Program-made: the position numbers and the translations under genes
Source of the DNA: Actinobacteria bacterium UBA6100
GTDB taxonomy: Bacteria; Actinomycetota; Coriobacteriia; Anaerosomatales; Anaerosomataceae
Direction of reading: 5' to 3'
Assembly: GCA_002423585.1 (NCBI GenBank)
Contig: DIWS01000017.1
Location: forward strand, 694-64,693
DNA: 64,000 bases
Part shown: piece after piece, positions 44,276 to 52,443 of the stretch
How positions within the stretch are numbered: position 1 is the first letter of the stretch
How the letters are laid out: each line of letters begins with the position of its first letter
The notes under the pieces: model-generated
Seen by the model: only the letters and a program-made list of their open reading frames with translations
What the model was told of the DNA's origin: nothing
The model's database searches: none

Positions 44276-44283
44276 CCTCCTTT
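44276..44283 (-). promoter_or_regulatory. Strong Shine-Dalgarno-like AAAGGAGG not spaced for a start codon
   Basis: AAAGGAGG lies 15 bases before the ATG at 44260 and about 51 before the ATG at 44224; a GTG directly overlapping it is followed by TAA. The same arrangement precedes the module B paralogue (51048-51056). It may be a ribosome-binding mRNA stabiliser (Stab-SD type) rather than an initiator. Confidence 0.5.
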
Positions 44284-44332
44284 CCGAGATCAGGATTCTT
44301 TCAGAGGGCATGAAGCCCTGCCGAAAACTGTT

Positions 44333-45583
44333 CTAGTGCCCCCGGAGAGCAGATCGCCCTTCGATGCGACCCGCCCGTCTGTCACGCATCCTCGCGTACA
44401 CCCAGTAGATGAGTGCGGTCCCCAGGAGGAGGAGTGGAAGGAAGAGGGCCCGGAGCGAGCCGGTGAGCGCACGCCTGGCCGTCGGGATCAGAACCGAGTC
44501 CGACGAACCGGGGAGGCGGACGATCTGCACGCGGTTGTTGCCCAGGTCGCCAACGGCGAACCAGTCACGCTCGGGGTCGTACGCAAGACCCGCCGGGTAG
44601 AGGAATGTGCCCTCATCGGTCCCGTAGGTGCCGTACTTCGCGATCACATCACCGTTGTCGGTGTCGAACACCGTCAACGAGAAGTCGAGCATGTCGACGA
44701 CGACCAGACGACCGGCCCCGTCGATCACGGCAGCGCCCGGCGTCTGCAAGGCGGCAGGCGCGTCCGTCTCGACCTTGATGCTCCCGGCACCCTGGTTGGC
44801 GGCCTGGTTGGCCGGATTGCCCGTTCTCACGATCCAGATCCGGTTGCCGTCGGGGTCGTACTTGCTTATGCGGTTGTTGTACGTGTCGACGGCGTAGATG
44901 TTGCCGCCCTCATCGAGCGCAAGACCTGACACGGTGTCGAACTGCCCCTCTTCGAAGCCCGCAGTGCCGACCACGTTGATGGGCGATCCATCCATGTCGA
45001 GGATCGCGAAGCCGGCCTTGGCGCCCACGACGATCCGGTCCTCGGAAGCCACCACCGAGGTCGGCTGCTCGATGTCGACCTTGAGAAGCGTCTCTGTCCC
45101 GTCAGGGCTCAGTCTCAGCAGGTTCTCCTGCGTACTCTGGACGATGTAGATGTGATCATCGGGACCCACCGCGATGCCCGTGGGGAACAGGGCGCGCCCT
45201 TCGCCTTCACTACCGAAGAACGACTCACGATACGCGCCGTCGGATCCGAAGCGATGGATTTGAGCGTTGCCCGTGACCTGTGGCACCAGAATGCTGCCAT
45301 CGCGGGCTATCGCCACCGATGCGGGCTGCTGGAGCTGCTCACCCGGCCCGTCGCCCCAGCCGTAGATGGAGCGGACCCACTCGATGCCCTCGGCTTCCTC
45401 GGCCGTGGCTATCTCGCCGCTGGGCTGCACGAATCGCAGCAGGAGGTACGACCCCGAACACAACAGCAGGGACAGGAACACCAGGAGGACGGTCATGATC
45501 TTCCGCCCGCGCTGCGAGCGGACCGACGTCTGCTTCGATGCAGCTGCCGGCTGGGTCGTATCGGGATATCCCGGCTCAGTCAT
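44333..45583 (-). CDS. Membrane-tethered NHL beta-propeller, module A
   Basis: A 416-residue protein with an N-terminal helix (about 29-49, VLLVFLSLLLCSGSYLLL), a six-bladed NHL-type propeller and a second helix near the C terminus (FLPLLLLGTALIYWVYA) followed by a basic cytoplasmic tail. Blade signatures: IYAVDTYNNRISKYDPDG, FPTGIAVGPDDHIYIV and FAVGDLGNNRVQIVRL. No heme motif is present. NHL propellers commonly serve as binding platforms and accompany multiheme cytochromes in several electron-transfer loci. Its start overlaps the TPR gene stop by eight bases, the same spacing as in module B. Confidence 0.85.
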   Translation of the reverse strand: MTEPGYPDTTQPAAASKQTSVRSQRGRKIMTVLLVFLSLLLCSGSYLLLRFVQPSGEIATAEEAEGIEWVRSIYGWGDGPGEQLQQPASVAIARDGSILVPQVTGNAQIHRFGSDGAYRESFFGSEGEGRALFPTGIAVGPDDHIYIVQSTQENLLRLSPDGTETLLKVDIEQPTSVVASEDRIVVGAKAGFAILDMDGSPINVVGTAGFEEGQFDTVSGLALDEGGNIYAVDTYNNRISKYDPDGNRIWIVRTGNPANQAANQGAGSIKVETDAPAALQTPGAAVIDGAGRLVVVDMLDFSLTVFDTDNGDVIAKYGTYGTDEGTFLYPAGLAYDPERDWFAVGDLGNNRVQIVRLPGSSDSVLIPTARRALTGSLRALFLPLLLLGTALIYWVYARMRDRRAGRIEGRSALRGH

Positions 45584-46382
45584 TGGATGCTCCCAGATTC
45601 TCGAGCTTCTCGGCCAGGTCTTCATCGCCCGGCATGTATGTCGATGCGCTCGTGTAGTCGGCCAGGGCACCTTCGCGGTCGCCATCGGCGAGCTTGAGGT
45701 CCCCGCGCCAGACGAGGATGTCCGCGGCGCGAGTGTTCTTCTCGAGGTACGCGTCGAGCTCGCCTACAGCCTCGCCGTAGCGCTCGAGAGCCTCGAACGC
45801 CTCGGCGCGAAGGAGCTGCAACGTCTGGTAGTTCTCACCGAGCCCCTCGGCGATCATGACGCTCGGCCGCTTGGTCGCTTCGTAGGCCTCCTCCTCGACT
45901 CGCAGCTGCGACTCGAGGGCCTTCATGGCCGTCTCGGACTCCTTGAGGGCCAGTTCGAAGTCGCCGCGCGCGATGGCAAGCCGAGTCTCGACGAGGCCGA
46001 AGTACTGCTTCGCGGGGTCTTCGAATCCACCGGACCGAGCGGCCTGGATCACACGATCGGCCTTGCTGTATCGGCCCGATGCCACGAGCGCGTCGGCGTA
46101 GTCGTACCAGTCCTCGGAAGTGGCACTCGCTTCGTTGGACTCGATCTTCGACGCCGCGATCGCGAGGTCGCGCTCAACGGCGGTGCGAGGTGCGGGCGGG
46201 TCGAGGATGCCGAAGAACAGGGCGCCCACGATGGTGGCGAGAAATGCCACGAGCATGAATGCGCCAGCCCAGCCCATCGTGCGGACGAGCGGATCGGCGA
46301 ACATGGAGTTGCCGCGAGCGGGGCGCTCGGCGCCCTCCCGGGCGCCGAGCTGCTCCCCTTCGCGTGGAAGGGGTTCCGACAT
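45576..46382 (-). CDS. Membrane-anchored TPR protein, module A
   Basis: A 268-residue protein with one helix (about 34-57, MGWAGAFMLVAFLATIVGALFFG) and an outward TPR-like helical domain, e.g. WYDYADALVASGRYSKADRVIQ and ADILVWRGDLKLADGDREGALADYTSA. It is probably an assembly or scaffolding factor for the cytochromes, in the manner of TPR proteins of cytochrome c maturation (inference). The ATG at 46382 follows GGAGG at five bases. It is first in module A, 178 bases downstream of leuB. Confidence 0.82.
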   Translation of the reverse strand: MSEPLPREGEQLGAREGAERPARGNSMFADPLVRTMGWAGAFMLVAFLATIVGALFFGILDPPAPRTAVERDLAIAASKIESNEASATSEDWYDYADALVASGRYSKADRVIQAARSGGFEDPAKQYFGLVETRLAIARGDFELALKESETAMKALESQLRVEEEAYEATKRPSVMIAEGLGENYQTLQLLRAEAFEALERYGEAVGELDAYLEKNTRAADILVWRGDLKLADGDREGALADYTSASTYMPGDEDLAEKLENLGASND

Positions 46383-46560
46383 TCCAGCCTCCGTACACTT
46401 TGCGGGTCGATACTTGTCTGGTGGGGGCGGATGCCTCACCTTGCCACGGAGCCCCTCAGCCGAACTGCCGGGGCGCTCGTTCGTTTAGCACGAAGCGCGC
46501 CAAGATGTGGACGACTCGTTAAGTTCCTGAAGAATTCTTGCGGCTTGCGACGAACGGTCG

Positions 46561-47673
46561 TCAGCCGCGGAGGCGCTCGGCCACCAGTTCGCCCATGGCG
46601 CTCGTGCCCACGGTGCGCTGCGGGAGCGTGGAGGCGTCGGCGATGTCGCGCGTGCGCCAGCCATCGGCCAGCACGCCCTCGATGGCGGCGGCGAGCGCAT
46701 CGGCCGCGTCGTGCATCGAGAAGCTGTAGCGCAGCATGAGCTCCACGGAGAGCAGCATCGCGAGCGGGTTGGCGATCCCCTGCCCGGCGATGTCGGGCGC
46801 GCTGCCGTGGCTCGGCTCGTAGAGCGCAGTGCCCGCGCCGAGCGATGCGCTCGCAAGCATGCCGAGCGAGCCGGTGAGCATCGACGCCTCGTCCGAGAGG
46901 ATGTCGCCGAACATGTTCTCGGTCACCATCACGTCGAACTGCGCCGGGTGGCGGATGAGCTGCATAGCCGAGTTGTCCACGAGCTGGTCGATGAGCTCGA
47001 TGTCGGCGTAGTCGGCCTCGTGGATGCGGTGTACGACCTCGCGCCACAGACGGCTCGATTCGAGCACGTTGGCCTTGTCCACCGAGTGCACCCGCCCGCG
47101 CCGCGTGCGCGCCGCCTCGAACGCCGTGCGCGCGATGCGCTCGATCTCGAACTCGCGGTAGTCGAGCGTGTCGTACGCGCGCATGCCCGGACCGCCGCCG
47201 GTGGCCGCGCCCTCAACGTCCGTCTCGCGCGCCCGCGCGCCGAAGTACAGCCCGCCGGTGAGCTCGCGCACGATGAGCATGTCCACGCCCTCGAGGTACT
47301 CGGGCTTGAGGCTCGAGGCGTCCTTGAGCGCGTCGAAGATGCGGACCGGCCGGAGGTTCGCGTACAGGCCGAGCGCCTTGCGGATGCCGAGCAACCCCTG
47401 CTCGGGCCGCGGCTTGGCGGGATCGGTGGTGTCCCACTTGGGTCCGCCGATGGCTGCGAGCAGCACCGCGTCGGCCGCATGTGCCTCGGTGAGCGTAGCC
47501 TCAGGAAGAGCGGTGCCGGTGGCGTCGATGGCCGCCCCACCAAGGAGGGCCTCTGCGAACTCGAAGATGACGCCGTAGCGCTCACCGATCACGCCGAGGA
47601 TCTTCACGGCCTCGGCGGTGATCTCAGGACCGATGCCATCGCCGGGCAGCAGGCAGATACGGTAGGTGGTCAT
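46561..47673 (-). CDS. leuB: 3-Isopropylmalate dehydrogenase
   Basis: A 370-residue NAD-dependent beta-decarboxylating dehydrogenase of leucine synthesis. Motifs: LPGDGIGPEI at the N terminus, LLGIRKALGLYANLRP, VRELTGGLYFG, the metal-binding and catalytic VTENMFGDILSDEA, and EPSHGSAPDIAGQGIANP. With LeuCD it could also process citramalate-derived intermediates for isoleucine. The ATG at 47673 gives the usual N terminus. It stands apart from leuA-leuC-leuD, with cytochrome module B between, and module A follows it on the same strand. Confidence 0.96.
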   Translation of the reverse strand: MTTYRICLLPGDGIGPEITAEAVKILGVIGERYGVIFEFAEALLGGAAIDATGTALPEATLTEAHAADAVLLAAIGGPKWDTTDPAKPRPEQGLLGIRKALGLYANLRPVRIFDALKDASSLKPEYLEGVDMLIVRELTGGLYFGARARETDVEGAATGGGPGMRAYDTLDYREFEIERIARTAFEAARTRRGRVHSVDKANVLESSRLWREVVHRIHEADYADIELIDQLVDNSAMQLIRHPAQFDVMVTENMFGDILSDEASMLTGSLGMLASASLGAGTALYEPSHGSAPDIAGQGIANPLAMLLSVELMLRYSFSMHDAADALAAAIEGVLADGWRTRDIADASTLPQRTVGTSAMGELVAERLRG

Positions 47674-47764
47674 GCGCGGCCTCCCTCGGGAATGCGTGTG
47701 GGAGACAGGATACACCAGGAACACCGTTGCCCCTGTCATGGTGCGGTGATTGCTGACCCTAACG

Positions 47765-47770
47765 TATACT
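47765..47770 (+). promoter_or_regulatory. Candidate -10 element for the B1-B2 cytochrome genes
   Basis: TATACT lies 34 bases before the B1 ATG. A clear -35 is not seen at 16-18 bases. The 130-base gap between it and leuB must hold divergent promoters. Confidence 0.4.
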
Positions 47771-47803
47771 AACGTGCGTTGTCACAACCACCGGAATGGA
47801 CCG

Positions 47804-48769
47804 ATGCGACCGCTCGCGACTCCACGCACAAAGATCCTCTTCGCCGCGCTCGGGCTTGCCGCGGTGCTCCTGGTCTTATCTGCCACCGTGGGCTCGCTGC
47901 CCGGTGTGTGCGGCTCGTGTCACGCAATGAAGCCGTTCGCCGAGGGGCTCGAGCAGTCGGCGCATGCGGGCGTGGACTGCTACGCATGCCATGCCTCTCC
48001 CAGCAGCGGCGGGTGGCTCGGGATGAAGTGGACCGAGATGACCCGCATGTACCTCCCCGGCTTGTTCGGTGCCGAGGTGAGCGGGTCTTCGACGCGCATA
48101 GAGCGCGGGCGCTGCCTCACCTGCCACGAGAGCGTGCTCATGGCCACCGTTGAGAGCGGTATCCGCATCAACCACGGTACGTGCGCACCCTCGGGCTCGT
48201 GCGACACCTGTCACAATGCGGTGGCGCACGGCGGGGCCACCCGCTGGATCAACGAGCCAACGATGGAGGACTGCATCGCGTGCCACCGCGATCAGGGTGC
48301 TGCGGTCGCCTGTGACACGTGCCATGCCGGCAAGTCCCAGGCCGAGCGCCTCAGCCGGGGCCCATGGGCGATCACGCATGGCCCGAACTGGCAGCAGACC
48401 CACGGGATGGGCGATCTGCGCACCTGTAATGTGTGCCACGAGCCGGCGAAGTGCGCGGGGTGTCACGGTGTCGACCTGCCTCACCCGCCAGGCTTCGGCG
48501 GCACCCACTCTGCAAGCGCGCTCACGGCGCCCGATAGCTGCGGGCAGTGCCACGATCGCACCGCGTTCTGCAATGACTGCCACGGCATCGAGATGCCGCA
48601 TCCCGAAGGATTCCTACCGGGACACAGGGATATCGCCTCAGGGTACGACGATGCTTCGTGCATGACGTGTCACCGCCAACAGGACTGCGATCGCTGCCAT
48701 GTGACGCACACCCACCCCGGCAACACCGACGGGACGATCGGCGACACTCTCCCGAAGGTAGGTGACTGA
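47804..48769 (+). CDS. Membrane-anchored twelve-heme cytochrome c, module B (B1)
   Basis: A 321-residue protein with one N-terminal helix (ILFAALGLAAVLLVLSATVG) and twelve CxxCH motifs from CGSCH (the first, beside the membrane, as in NapC/NrfH) to CDRCH. Shared blocks with A1 are HGMGDLRTCNVCH, KCAGCHGVDLPHPPGF, FCNDCHGIEMPHPEGF and CHVTHTHPGN. The ATG at 47804 is preferred because it leaves a short basic n-region before the anchor helix. It is divergent from leuB and on the opposite strand from the rest of module B. Its stop is two bases before the B2 start. Confidence 0.88.
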   Translation: MRPLATPRTKILFAALGLAAVLLVLSATVGSLPGVCGSCHAMKPFAEGLEQSAHAGVDCYACHASPSSGGWLGMKWTEMTRMYLPGLFGAEVSGSSTRIERGRCLTCHESVLMATVESGIRINHGTCAPSGSCDTCHNAVAHGGATRWINEPTMEDCIACHRDQGAAVACDTCHAGKSQAERLSRGPWAITHGPNWQQTHGMGDLRTCNVCHEPAKCAGCHGVDLPHPPGFGGTHSASALTAPDSCGQCHDRTAFCNDCHGIEMPHPEGFLPGHRDIASGYDDASCMTCHRQQDCDRCHVTHTHPGNTDGTIGDTLPKVGD

Positions 48770-48771
48770 GC

Positions 48772-49887
48772 GTGCAATCTTATCTCGACGCGCTCGCACT
48801 CATCGTCGAGGATCCGGCCTCGAACCTGACGGCAGCGGTGCTCCTGCTTGCCGCGGTCTTCCTCGTCCTCCTCATCCTCGTGCTGATCGCACTCATCGGC
48901 ATCACGTCCTCGAGCCGACAGGAGCGCACGACGGGGGACGCGCATGATGACGATGCCATCCCCGGGACGGACCGCGATGTGACGGAACGGAAGGACAAGC
49001 GCCTTCGCCCCGCACTGCTCCGGTCAGTGTCCTCGCCCGCACGTATAGCGCTCGCTGTCGCAGCATTCGCCGTGGCAGGTGCTGCCACATACACATGGTC
49101 CGGAACCAACGAGTACTGCTCCGCTGCCTGTCATGTGATGGAGCCCGCCGCATCGTCCTGGCGCCTTTCTCCTCACAGCGAGGTGGACTGCGTCCGCTGC
49201 CATGAGGGGACACCTATCACGTCTATGCCACAAGCCGTCATGTCGCGAGCGAGACATCTGCTCGGCAGCGTCACGGGGGCCAGCCCCGGGTCCGTGACAC
49301 TCCCGCCGGATCGCTGCCTCGGCTGCCACGAGGAGGAGATCGCCGAAAGCATCGAGTCCACCGCCGGCATACGCATGGACCACAGCGCCCCGGTCGACGC
49401 GGGCATCCCGTGCGAGTCCTGCCACCGTGAGACCGGGCACATGATCGAGACGGCACAGGCGAGCCGCATGCAGGTCTGCCTGAGGTGCCACGACGGAGAC
49501 GGCGCCTCGAACGAGTGTGCGACGTGCCATATCGGTGATCCCGGAGCACACACGGTGTCGGCGCGCATCTTCGTGCAGGTGCAACTCCCACCGCCCACCT
49601 GCGGCGGCTGCCACGACGAGTCGACCTGCGACGCCTGCCACGGTCTGCGCATGCCGCACAGCGTGGAGTTCCTGGCGGGCGATCATGCACGGCCGGCGGC
49701 CTTTGATGGAAGGACGCTGTGCTGGCGCTGCCATGTGGAAGCAGACTGCACCGGAGGCTGCCATGGCAGCTTCGATGCCGGACATGGCCCGTACTTCAAG
49801 GAAGACCACAAGCGGTACCCGTGGGACTCCCAGTGTGGGACGTGCCACAAGGCGCACGAAGGATCCTTCTGCGATCGGTGCCACTAG
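48772..49887 (+). CDS. Membrane-anchored twelve-heme cytochrome c, module B (B2)
   Basis: A 371-residue protein laid out like A2: helix 1 (AVLLLAAVFLVLLILVLIAL), a charged Asp/Arg-rich linker, helix 2 (IALAVAAFAVAGAATYTW), then an outward heme domain. Ten sites are CxxCH and two are CX3CH: CSAACH, the first, next to the membrane, and CTGGCH near residue 325. The C terminus ends abruptly in the heme motif CDRCH. It starts at GTG 48772, two bases after the B1 stop. CDACHGLRMPH matches the equivalent block in A2. Confidence 0.88.
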   Translation: MQSYLDALALIVEDPASNLTAAVLLLAAVFLVLLILVLIALIGITSSSRQERTTGDAHDDDAIPGTDRDVTERKDKRLRPALLRSVSSPARIALAVAAFAVAGAATYTWSGTNEYCSAACHVMEPAASSWRLSPHSEVDCVRCHEGTPITSMPQAVMSRARHLLGSVTGASPGSVTLPPDRCLGCHEEEIAESIESTAGIRMDHSAPVDAGIPCESCHRETGHMIETAQASRMQVCLRCHDGDGASNECATCHIGDPGAHTVSARIFVQVQLPPPTCGGCHDESTCDACHGLRMPHSVEFLAGDHARPAAFDGRTLCWRCHVEADCTGGCHGSFDAGHGPYFKEDHKRYPWDSQCGTCHKAHEGSFCDRCH

Positions 49888-50017
49888 GGCCCGGACGATC
49901 AGGGACACCATCCCATCCATGACCCCATCCAGGGCGCGGGAGCGTGCAACCGCCGCCCGAACACGCCAGTCCATCCTCAGCCGGGGTCGGCGTCGATCGT
50001 CTTCAGCCTGGAAACGA

Positions 50018-50042
50018 GGAAGGCCCCCAATGGGGGCCCTCC
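50018..50042. terminator. Hairpin between convergent cytochrome genes
   Basis: CCCCC-AAT-GGGGG with flanking GG/CC pairs (50018-50042) forms a strong hairpin between the convergent B2 and secreted cytochrome genes. T-runs are short on both strands; it may work in both directions. Confidence 0.55.
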
Positions 50043-50072
50043 AAATCACCGAGTTCTCGGTGCGTTCGCGTG

Positions 50073-51005
50073 CTAGTAGCCGATACCCGTGCCGGTCGAG
50101 CCATTGCGGTGGCACTTCAGGCAGGCGCCGTCCTCGGAAGGATCGAGGGCTGCGCCGAACGTACCGGCCGAACTCGCGGCGCTCAGCAGGAACCGGGCGC
50201 CGGTGGTGTAGTGCGGGAAGTTGTTCGCAGCAGCCCCCGCCGCATGGTCGGTGAGACCAGCGTCGTGGCAGCTACGGCAGTACGTACTCGGTGCGTATGC
50301 GACCGCGACACCCTGCACAGCGGACGACGCCTCGGTGTTGCCGTAGAGGCCGGCCGCCGCCATGATGTGGTGCGTGTCGTTGTCAGCGTTGTCATAATCG
50401 TCGGTCCAGTAGTTGTGGCACTGGGTGCAGTACTTGGTCACGATACCGTCACGCACGGAACCGGTAGTAAAGCTCCAGGTGGACGGAACGGACGTGTTGC
50501 CGCCGGACAGCCCGCCGGCGTTCGCCTTCAGGATCTTCTCGGCGATATCGCCGGAGCCCTCAGCGGTCGTCGAGATCGCGCCCGCGCCGTGGACCGCGTG
50601 GCAGTCCACGCACTCCGAGGCTGAACCTGCGGAGCTGTGGTTGAAGACCGTGTCCGCCGTGTAGTTGCCCGAATCCGAGTTGTAGACCTTGACGGTGGAG
50701 ACGTTGGCGTCGATATGGCAGAACTCGCACGCATTGGTGACCGTGCCGCGCAAGAGGACTTCACCGGCAACGGGGCCACGGTGGACCGCATGGCAGACTG
50801 CGCACTTCACAGTGGTTGTGGCGTAGCCCATATGCGGTGTGCCGCTGACGTTCGACGCGTACGGATCCATCACGTTGGTTGTGCTCGAGTCAGCCAAGGT
50901 CGTGTAGTTGGAGTTGCCTCCAGCGAGAGCGAACGCTGTGCTCGCGAACAGCAGGACCGACAGACAGGTCAAGCCAAGTACGAACGCAATACGCTTGGTG
51001 GTCAT
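50073..51005 (-). CDS. Secreted six-heme cytochrome c, module B
   Basis: A 310-residue exported protein with a signal peptide (AFVLGLTCLSVLLFASTAFA). Six canonical heme sites: CAVCH, CEFCH, CVDCH, CTQCH, CRSCH and CLKCH. The third (ECVDCHAVHGAGAIS) aligns with the CX4CH site of module A (CTNGYCHAVAPHGAGDIS), so spacing has changed between the paralogues. It ends DGACLKCHRNGSTGTGIGY. The ATG at 51005 has GGGAG at five bases; in-frame ATGs at 51017 and 51035 exist. It is probably the soluble or polymerising electron carrier of module B (inference). Confidence 0.88.
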   Translation of the reverse strand: MTTKRIAFVLGLTCLSVLLFASTAFALAGGNSNYTTLADSSTTNVMDPYASNVSGTPHMGYATTTVKCAVCHAVHRGPVAGEVLLRGTVTNACEFCHIDANVSTVKVYNSDSGNYTADTVFNHSSAGSASECVDCHAVHGAGAISTTAEGSGDIAEKILKANAGGLSGGNTSVPSTWSFTTGSVRDGIVTKYCTQCHNYWTDDYDNADNDTHHIMAAAGLYGNTEASSAVQGVAVAYAPSTYCRSCHDAGLTDHAAGAAANNFPHYTTGARFLLSAASSAGTFGAALDPSEDGACLKCHRNGSTGTGIGY

Positions 51006-51047
51006 AGATACTCCCATCTTGGTTTGCGTATTCATTGTGTAATCGTT

Positions 51048-51056
51048 CACCTCCTT
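51048..51056 (-). promoter_or_regulatory. Strong Shine-Dalgarno-like AAGGAGGTG upstream of the module B secreted cytochrome
   Basis: It lies about 12 bases before the ATG at 51035 and 42 before the ATG at 51005, too far for ideal initiation at either. The layout matches that of the module A paralogue (44276-44283). Confidence 0.5.
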
Positions 51057-51210
51057 CACCACGAAATATCAGACACTCGCGCATGGCGAGGCATCTCCGA
51101 GGAGTGCGATTAAATGGTGATCCCCCGATACACCTCCGTGAACGTGCTGTGGCAAGGCTACCATCAACAACTTGCCCCCACAACCGCTCGATTCCATTAA
51201 TTAGTATTGC

Positions 51211-52443
51211 TCAGTCATCTTCATCGGCAGAATCGCCGTCGACCTGAAGCACTCCATCTCGGGGTCTCTTCTTGCTCGCCAGTGCGGCGAAAAGGATGAG
51301 GAGGAGGAGCCCCAGCGGCATGCAACAGATCCAGATGGGACCGGTAGCTGCACGGCGAGCCGCGGGAATGAGTCCGGCGTCGCCGCTGCCGCCGATGCGT
51401 ATGATCTGAACACGTGCGTTGGCGACATCCGCGACTGCGAACCAGTCGCGTTCCGCGTCGTAGGCCATGCCCAACGGGTACGCGAAGTACCCGTCCGCGG
51501 AACCGAACTCACCGTACCGCCCGACGATCTCGCCCTGCTTCGTCGGGTCGAGCACCACGACCTCGAACCCGAACGGATCCGCGAGCACGAGTCGGCCGTT
51601 CGCATCCATGCAGAGCCCGGCGGGAAGCTGCATACCGGTGCCACTCTGCGCGGGGGTGCTCTCCTCCGACTCCCCTGCGCTGGCGCCTCCGGGCACGTTG
51701 CCGCCGCCGGACATCCCGGGCGCCGTCGCCCACAGCAGCTGTCCTTCCTGGGTGAATGCCTTCACCCGAGCGTTCAAGGTATCGGCAACGTACACCACGT
51801 CGTCATCGCCCACCACGATCCCCTGGGGCACATCGAGCTGGTCTTCTGCCTTACCTCGACCGCCCCATGTGCCAACGACTTCACCCTCACGCGAGAACAC
51901 AGTGACGCCCGCGGGGCTGGTGACGAACACCCTGTCGCCGCTGAGCGTCACATCCAGCGGATTGTCGATCTCCCAGGCCTCCAGGAGCTCGCCATCGGCT
52001 GACAGGATGAGCAGTCGCGCAGCATTGTTTGCGCAGATGTAGAGTCGTCCGTCGGCGCCGACCTCAATACCCTTCGGGCTCAGCTGCCCCTCGGTGACCA
52101 GAGGCTGCAGATCGATCCTCGATCGAGGGGTACCATCGGGTGAGAACGACATGACGGCGTTCATCTGTGTGTCGCTCACCCAAATCGTGCCGTCGTCGGC
52201 GATATCGACGTGTGCGGGAGCGATGAACCTCTGGTCCTCACCCGCCCCGTATCCGTAGATGGATCGCACCCACGAGAGTCCTTCGGGAAGGTCCTGGCTC
52301 GATGGGGCACCGACCGGTTCGAGCAACGTGAACACGAAGTACCCGACCGCACCCAGGAGCAGGACGAGGATGGCGAGGATGGCGATGAGCCCGGTCCGCA
52401 TACTCGGCCCGTGATGATGCTCCTGCTGACGAGCATTACTCAT
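51211..52443 (-). CDS. Membrane-tethered NHL beta-propeller, module B
   Basis: A 410-residue paralogue of the module A propeller. N-terminal helix (GLIAILAILVLLLGAVGYFVFTLL), propeller blades such as IWVSDTQMNAVMSFSPDG, VYVADTLNARVKAFTQEG and FAVADVANARVQIIRIGG, then a C-terminal helix (PLGLLLLILFAALASKK) and an acidic tail. Both proteins share LSWVRSIYGYG/IEWVRSIYGWG after the first helix and end in LIPAARRAATG/LIPTARRALTG before the last. Its start overlaps the TPR gene by eight bases. A Gly/Ser/Pro-rich insert lies at about 240-260. Confidence 0.85.
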   Translation of the reverse strand: MSNARQQEHHHGPSMRTGLIAILAILVLLLGAVGYFVFTLLEPVGAPSSQDLPEGLSWVRSIYGYGAGEDQRFIAPAHVDIADDGTIWVSDTQMNAVMSFSPDGTPRSRIDLQPLVTEGQLSPKGIEVGADGRLYICANNAARLLILSADGELLEAWEIDNPLDVTLSGDRVFVTSPAGVTVFSREGEVVGTWGGRGKAEDQLDVPQGIVVGDDDVVYVADTLNARVKAFTQEGQLLWATAPGMSGGGNVPGGASAGESEESTPAQSGTGMQLPAGLCMDANGRLVLADPFGFEVVVLDPTKQGEIVGRYGEFGSADGYFAYPLGMAYDAERDWFAVADVANARVQIIRIGGSGDAGLIPAARRAATGPIWICCMPLGLLLLILFAALASKKRPRDGVLQVDGDSADEDD

